Shown here piece by piece: positions 60,125 to 64,000 of a stretch of DNA of 64,000 bases; positions within the stretch are counted from its first letter, which is position 1; each line of letters opens with the position of its first letter. Below the pieces are notes generated by a model. It was given only the letters and a program-made list of their open reading frames with translations. It ran no database searches and had not been told where the DNA came from. This DNA is from JAEYKI01 sp036679405 (GTDB lineage Bacteria > Bacillota > Clostridia > Christensenellales > Christensenellaceae): NCBI GenBank assembly GCA_036679405.1, contig JAVBVZ010000024.1:1-64000 (forward strand). Reading direction: 5' to 3'. The position numbers and the translations under genes are program-made.

Positions 60125-60154
60125 ATTATACGCCTTTGGGTGATCGCATTTCAA
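60125..60154 (-). promoter_or_regulatory. promoter of aldose epimerase-fbp
   Basis: TTGAAA (60149-60154) and TATAAT (60125-60130) on the minus strand, 18-base spacer. Confidence 0.7.
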
Positions 60155-60285
60155 TGATTTGGCTTTGTATAATAATTTTAATTATTTTTTTTGGGCAACA
60201 GGGCAAATATTTTAAAGAAACCGCTTTTAAGATATGATATTCTATAATTCTATAGGAATACGTAAGCGGTACATGGAGATATGCT

Positions 60286-62289
60286 ATGAAAATCGGAATT
60301 GGAATCGATACGGGCGGCACCTACACCGACGCCGTACTGTATGACTTTGACAGCCAGGCGATCCTCGCGCACGCCAAAGCGCTGACCACCAAAGAGGATC
60401 TTGCGCAGGGCATAGGCGCCGCGCTGGACGCGCTGCCGAAAGACCTTTTGCCGGGCGCGGAGCTGGTCTCGCTGTCCACCACCCTTGCAACCAACGCCTG
60501 CGTGGAAGAAAAGGGCGGACGGGCCAGGCTTGTAATGATCGGCATGGATGAAAAAATCATCCGGGACGTGGGGGAGAGCTACGGGCTTTCGGACGCCGCA
60601 GATGTTTTTTTGCTGCCGAGCGAAATCCTTGCAAGCGGCGAAATCACGCAGGACGCCGACTGGGACTATTTTGCGCGCAGCCTTAAAGAAGAATTTGCAG
60701 ACTGCGACGCCGTCGGCATTGTTGCGCTGCACGCAACGCTGAACAACGCCGTGCAGGAAAAAAAGGCCCGGGAGATTGCCGCTTCCGTTCTGGACATCCC
60801 CGTGATCTGCGGACACGAGCTGTTTTCAGACATCAACTGTGTCCAGCGGGGCGCAAGCATTCTTTTGAACGCGCGCCTGGTGCCGGTGATTGCGGAATTC
60901 CTTTCTTCCGTCAAAACCGCGCTTACCGCGCGGGATATCCACGCCCCGGCGGTGATCGTGCGCAGCGACGGCAGCCTGATGTCTAAAGCGTTTGCCGGCG
61001 CGCGCCCGGTGGAGACCCTGCTTTGCGGCCCTGCGGCCAGCGTGACCGGAGGGATCTCCCTGACAAACAAAGAAGACGCGGTCATTGTGGATATGGGCGG
61101 CACCACCACCGATATTGCGCTGGTGAGCGGCGGCGAGCCTGTTTTAGTGGAGGGCGGCATCCGCATAGGCAAGTGGAAAACGTTTGTAAAAGGCCTTTTT
61201 ATAGACACCTTCGGCCTGGGCGGAGACACCGCCGTACATTACAAAAACGGCAAGCTGAAGCTGGATACCCAGCGCGTCATGCCCCTGTGCATTGCCGCGA
61301 GCCGCTATCCCGCCATTCTTGCCGCCCTGCGCAGCCTGGTTGAAACAAAAAAATGCCATAACCGCTTTTTGCACGAGTTTTATGTGCTGCAAAAAGACAT
61401 CCTGAAAAGCGCAAACTACGACGAGAGGGAAAAAGCTTTCTGCCGCGCGCTTTTGGGCGGGCCGCTCAGCCTTTCGGAAGCCGCAAAGGCGGCCGGGCAG
61501 GACGTATATACTTTTTCCATGCCCCGGCTGGAGCGGGAAGGCGTTGTGGTCCGCGCGGGCCTTACGCCCACCGACATTATGCACATAAAAGGCGATTTTT
61601 CCGCATATGACAAAGAGGCGTCCCTTTTGGGCGCGCAGTTTGTTGCATTAAACACCCATATGACGCCGGAAGAGCTCTGCGACCAGGTGTATTTAAAGGT
61701 GAAGCTTCGGCTGTACACCAATATTGTGCGCATTTTGCTGCAGCACCGTTACCCCCGCCTGGAAAAACACGGCCTGAGCCGCGACCTTGAACGCCTGATT
61801 GCCCAAAGTTATGTAAGCCCGGAAGGCGGCCTTGTAAATTTTGGTTTTAAAACGCCCGCGACCCTGGTGGGCATCGGCGCGCCCATCCATATCTTTTTGC
61901 CGGACGTCGCCCGCGCGCTTCAGACCGCGTGCGCCGTTCCAAAATATGCGGAGGTCGCCAACGCGCTGGGCGCGATTGTAGGAAAGGTTTCCGCCAAATG
62001 CGAGATTGAAGTAAAGCCCGAAATCACATCCGACGGCAAAACCATTTATACCGTTCTTGGAAAAACGGAAAACCGCGCCTTTGCGGATCGGGAGGAGGCC
62101 GAAAGCGCCGCCGCCCGGGAAGCGGAAGACTGCGCGGCGGCCGAAGCGCAGCTGAGAGGGGCTTTTGATGCCCTCAGCGTCCGAAGCAGCATCCATCCCG
62201 ACATTGCCGAAACCACGGCCGGCACCATTTACCTGGGGACCCGCGTGGTCGCCACCGCCGCCGGGCGCATTTCTTTGCCCCGTACCTGA
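60286..62289 (+). CDS. hydantoinase/oxoprolinase-family protein (HyuA-like)
   Basis: A 667-residue protein of the ASKHA-type HyuA family. The N-terminal phosphate loop GIDTGGTYTDAVLYD and the later CGPAASVTGGISL and VDMGGTTTDIALV motifs are clear. Family members are ATP-dependent hydantoin, oxoproline or acetone/acetophenone carboxylase subunits, which normally need a HyuB-like partner; none follows here. GGAG lies seven bases before the ATG, and a terminator follows. It may be a stand-alone enzyme of unknown substrate. Confidence 0.88.
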   Translation: MKIGIGIDTGGTYTDAVLYDFDSQAILAHAKALTTKEDLAQGIGAALDALPKDLLPGAELVSLSTTLATNACVEEKGGRARLVMIGMDEKIIRDVGESYGLSDAADVFLLPSEILASGEITQDADWDYFARSLKEEFADCDAVGIVALHATLNNAVQEKKAREIAASVLDIPVICGHELFSDINCVQRGASILLNARLVPVIAEFLSSVKTALTARDIHAPAVIVRSDGSLMSKAFAGARPVETLLCGPAASVTGGISLTNKEDAVIVDMGGTTTDIALVSGGEPVLVEGGIRIGKWKTFVKGLFIDTFGLGGDTAVHYKNGKLKLDTQRVMPLCIAASRYPAILAALRSLVETKKCHNRFLHEFYVLQKDILKSANYDEREKAFCRALLGGPLSLSEAAKAAGQDVYTFSMPRLEREGVVVRAGLTPTDIMHIKGDFSAYDKEASLLGAQFVALNTHMTPEELCDQVYLKVKLRLYTNIVRILLQHRYPRLEKHGLSRDLERLIAQSYVSPEGGLVNFGFKTPATLVGIGAPIHIFLPDVARALQTACAVPKYAEVANALGAIVGKVSAKCEIEVKPEITSDGKTIYTVLGKTENRAFADREEAESAAAREAEDCAAAEAQLRGAFDALSVRSSIHPDIAETTAGTIYLGTRVVATAAGRISLPRT

Positions 62290-62327
62290 TACTTCCATTT
62301 ATAGTTATAATAAACCACTGATTAATC

Positions 62328-62353
62328 AAAAGCGGCCTCCGGCCGCTTTTTTA
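62328..62353 (+). terminator. terminator after HyuA-like gene
   Basis: AAAAGCGGCC and GGCCGCTTTT pair around TCC and end in a T run, 38 bases after the stop. Confidence 0.93.
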
Positions 62354-62462
62354 TGGGTTAAATTTACATATTTGGCTAATGTTTTAGCATGTTTTGATCG
62401 TTATTAATATTATCACTACAATTTTTTCCGTTAAATAAAAAACCAAAACCGGAGGATATAAA

Positions 62463-64000
62463 ATGGCGAGGTTAAAATTTTTTAAATTTAAAAAATTATC
62501 TTTTAAGAGAAAAGAAACGGGTAAAGCAAAAAAAATAAAAAAACCGAAAAAGGCTTTGCGTATTTTTTCTTTTCTGAAAAATATGAAGATCGCGCCCAAA
62601 ATTTTACTGGGCTTTGCCGTTATCGCCATTCTGGGTACGGGGATGGGGCTTTACGACAGTATTGCGTTAAACGGGGTGAGCGCGTCTTCTTCGCAGATGT
62701 ATAAGGAAATGCTGTTGCCCATCCGCTCCATCAACGATATTTCAAGCGAAATGTTAATTGAGACCAATGCGATCCGTAATTTGATGGTCATAGAAGAAGA
62801 CGCCTATATAGAAATATATATTGCGGAAATCGAGCAGGCGCAAAGTACGGTCAACTCAACCATAAATAACATGGAAGACCTTGTCACCGACCCGGAAGCA
62901 ACTGAATTGCTGCAAACCCTCAAGACATCGATTGCAACCTATAATACACTGATGAACGAGGCCATTGAACGTGTACGGAACGGCGATCAACAAACCGTTA
63001 TAGAGGACTATACGCATGTGGGAGAACTTTATACGGCAGAAAAAACAGTGATTAATACCATTGAAAAATTAAGCTTTGCCGTTACCACCAAAGCGGGCTT
63101 ACTGGATACGACCAATAAAAATACCGCGGCAAATGTGCTTGAGATCACGCTGATCCTTATTGGCGTTGTTATTTTCTGCTCTCTGTTCATTGGCATAAAA
63201 ACGTCCCGCGGACTAAGCCGGCCCATTAAAAAACTGACCGGGGCCCTTGAACTGCTGGCCGACGGGAAAACGGATATCCCTTCCATGGATATTGCTTCCA
63301 AAAACGAGGTAGGTCAGATGGCGGGCGCTTATGAAAGCATACTTGCATCTATAAAAAGCCTGGGCACAGACACCGGCCTGCTGATTGACGCGGCTGCGGG
63401 GGGGAGCCTGCGCGTGCGCGCAGATTCCGGGAAACACAAGGGCGCATACAAAAAAATCATCGACGGGTTCAACCAGACGCTGGACGCCATTACCAAACCC
63501 GTAAACGAAGCGGCCGATGCGCTGGGCGAAATTTCAAACGGGAATCTTGATTGCGAAGTTTCCGGGGAATTCAAGGGAGATTATGCAATCATCAAAAACA
63601 GCTTAAATAAAACAATCAACACACTAAGAGAGCTGGTTTCGGATACCGGCCTGCTGGCCCAGGCCGCCGAGGACGGCGCGCTTTCCACCCGGGCGGATGA
63701 AACAAAACACAGGGGGGCCTACCAGAAAATCGTTAAAGGCTTCAATGCTACGCTGGACGCCGTACTGCTGCCGATAAACGAAGCCGTAAAAATATTAAAA
63801 GAGGTCTCAAAAGGCAATCTCCAAGTGGAACTGGCCGGGGATTTTACGGGCGACCACGCGGTTATCAAAGACGCGTTGAATGAAACCATATCTTCTCTGA
63901 ACAGGTATATCGGCGAAATATCCTATGTCTTAAGCGAGATTGCGGCGGGGAATTTTGACACCGGGATCACCTCGGAATATCCGGGGGACTTTGTGGCGTT
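62463..64000 (+). CDS. methyl-accepting chemotaxis-type receptor, partial, with repeated HAMP-like modules
   Basis: Open through the right edge, 512 codons seen. GGAGG lies seven bases before the ATG. A 40-residue Lys-rich cytoplasmic start precedes helix 1 (about 46-64), a helical extracellular sensor of about 155 residues (4HB type), and helix 2 (about 225-245). A HAMP domain follows, then two copies of a 91-residue unit beginning D303-TGLL and D394-TGLL, each with K-H-K/R-GAY, LDA-x-x-x-P-x-NEA and GNL-x-x-E elements. The signalling hairpin, if present, lies outside. The start region uses A/T-rich codons unlike its neighbours. Confidence 0.87.
   Translation, partial: MARLKFFKFKKLSFKRKETGKAKKIKKPKKALRIFSFLKNMKIAPKILLGFAVIAILGTGMGLYDSIALNGVSASSSQMYKEMLLPIRSINDISSEMLIETNAIRNLMVIEEDAYIEIYIAEIEQAQSTVNSTINNMEDLVTDPEATELLQTLKTSIATYNTLMNEAIERVRNGDQQTVIEDYTHVGELYTAEKTVINTIEKLSFAVTTKAGLLDTTNKNTAANVLEITLILIGVVIFCSLFIGIKTSRGLSRPIKKLTGALELLADGKTDIPSMDIASKNEVGQMAGAYESILASIKSLGTDTGLLIDAAAGGSLRVRADSGKHKGAYKKIIDGFNQTLDAITKPVNEAADALGEISNGNLDCEVSGEFKGDYAIIKNSLNKTINTLRELVSDTGLLAQAAEDGALSTRADETKHRGAYQKIVKGFNATLDAVLLPINEAVKILKEVSKGNLQVELAGDFTGDHAVIKDALNETISSLNRYIGEISYVLSEIAAGNFDTGITSEYPGDFVA

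Noticed and set aside
1..64000. CRISPR arrays, insertion sequences, prophage or toxin-antitoxin genes
   Set aside because: No regularly spaced repeats, transposase, integrase or toxin motif was seen on either strand.

Overview
The window is a bacterial chromosome segment that most resembles a fairly GC-rich member of the Clostridia. The signs are family-level: gene orders typical of Firmicutes (yybS-gdpP-rplI-dnaB, rpsF-ssb-rpsR, fabH-acpP-fabK-fabD-fabG-fabF-accB-fabZ-accC-accD-accA), AddAB in place of RecBCD, FabK in place of FabI, a class III fructose bisphosphatase, a THF riboswitch with an ECF folate transporter, and strong Shine-Dalgarno sites. I would guess a relative of Christensenellales or Lachnospirales, but the sequence does not settle the genus. 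I see no insertion sequence, phage, CRISPR array or toxin-antitoxin pair. No stretch over 300 bases lacks a gene or RNA.

Left part (1-17.6 kb). An outward promoter with an rRNA-leader-like tail sits at the left edge. Next come an oxygen/NO detoxification set (flavodiiron protein, an unlisted rubredoxin, a DUF1858 protein), a PHP protein, lipoate ligase, the thpR-addB-addA repair operon, an orphan anchored solute-binding protein, an SGNH hydrolase, and ispE. ispE is divergent from a methyltransferase-pseudouridine synthase pair; the two directions share a palindromic promoter that seems to give leaderless mRNAs. BioY follows with a clear BirA-type operator, then a second RluA enzyme, a nitroreductase and an acetyltransferase.

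Middle (17.6-43.3 kb). A DnaA-box cluster lies just after dnaB. Then come the yybS-gdpP-rplI-dnaB operon, the rpsF-ssb-rpsR operon, the glnS-gltX pair, a yycJ-CPBP protease-rlmH-phzF operon, and two-subunit class I fumarase facing the complete type II fatty acid synthesis/acetyl-CoA carboxylase cluster. In that cluster fabK appears to begin with an AUA codon. Biotin uptake (BioY) and the biotin carrier AccB are functionally linked. A sugar isomerase and xylose isomerase follow.

Right part (43.5-64 kb). tRNA-Arg(ACG), folC, the THF riboswitch and folT form a folate block. A LysE-type exporter is followed by a lantibiotic-immunity-like operon (ATPase, two permeases, small membrane protein, lipoprotein) divergent from its two-component system, with no peptide biosynthesis genes nearby. 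The rest is mostly central and carbohydrate metabolism (malic enzyme, MalQ with a LacI regulator, fructose bisphosphatase, aldose epimerase), a patatin-like lipase, a lone hydantoinase-like protein, and the start of a chemoreceptor with repeated HAMP-like modules that runs off the right edge.
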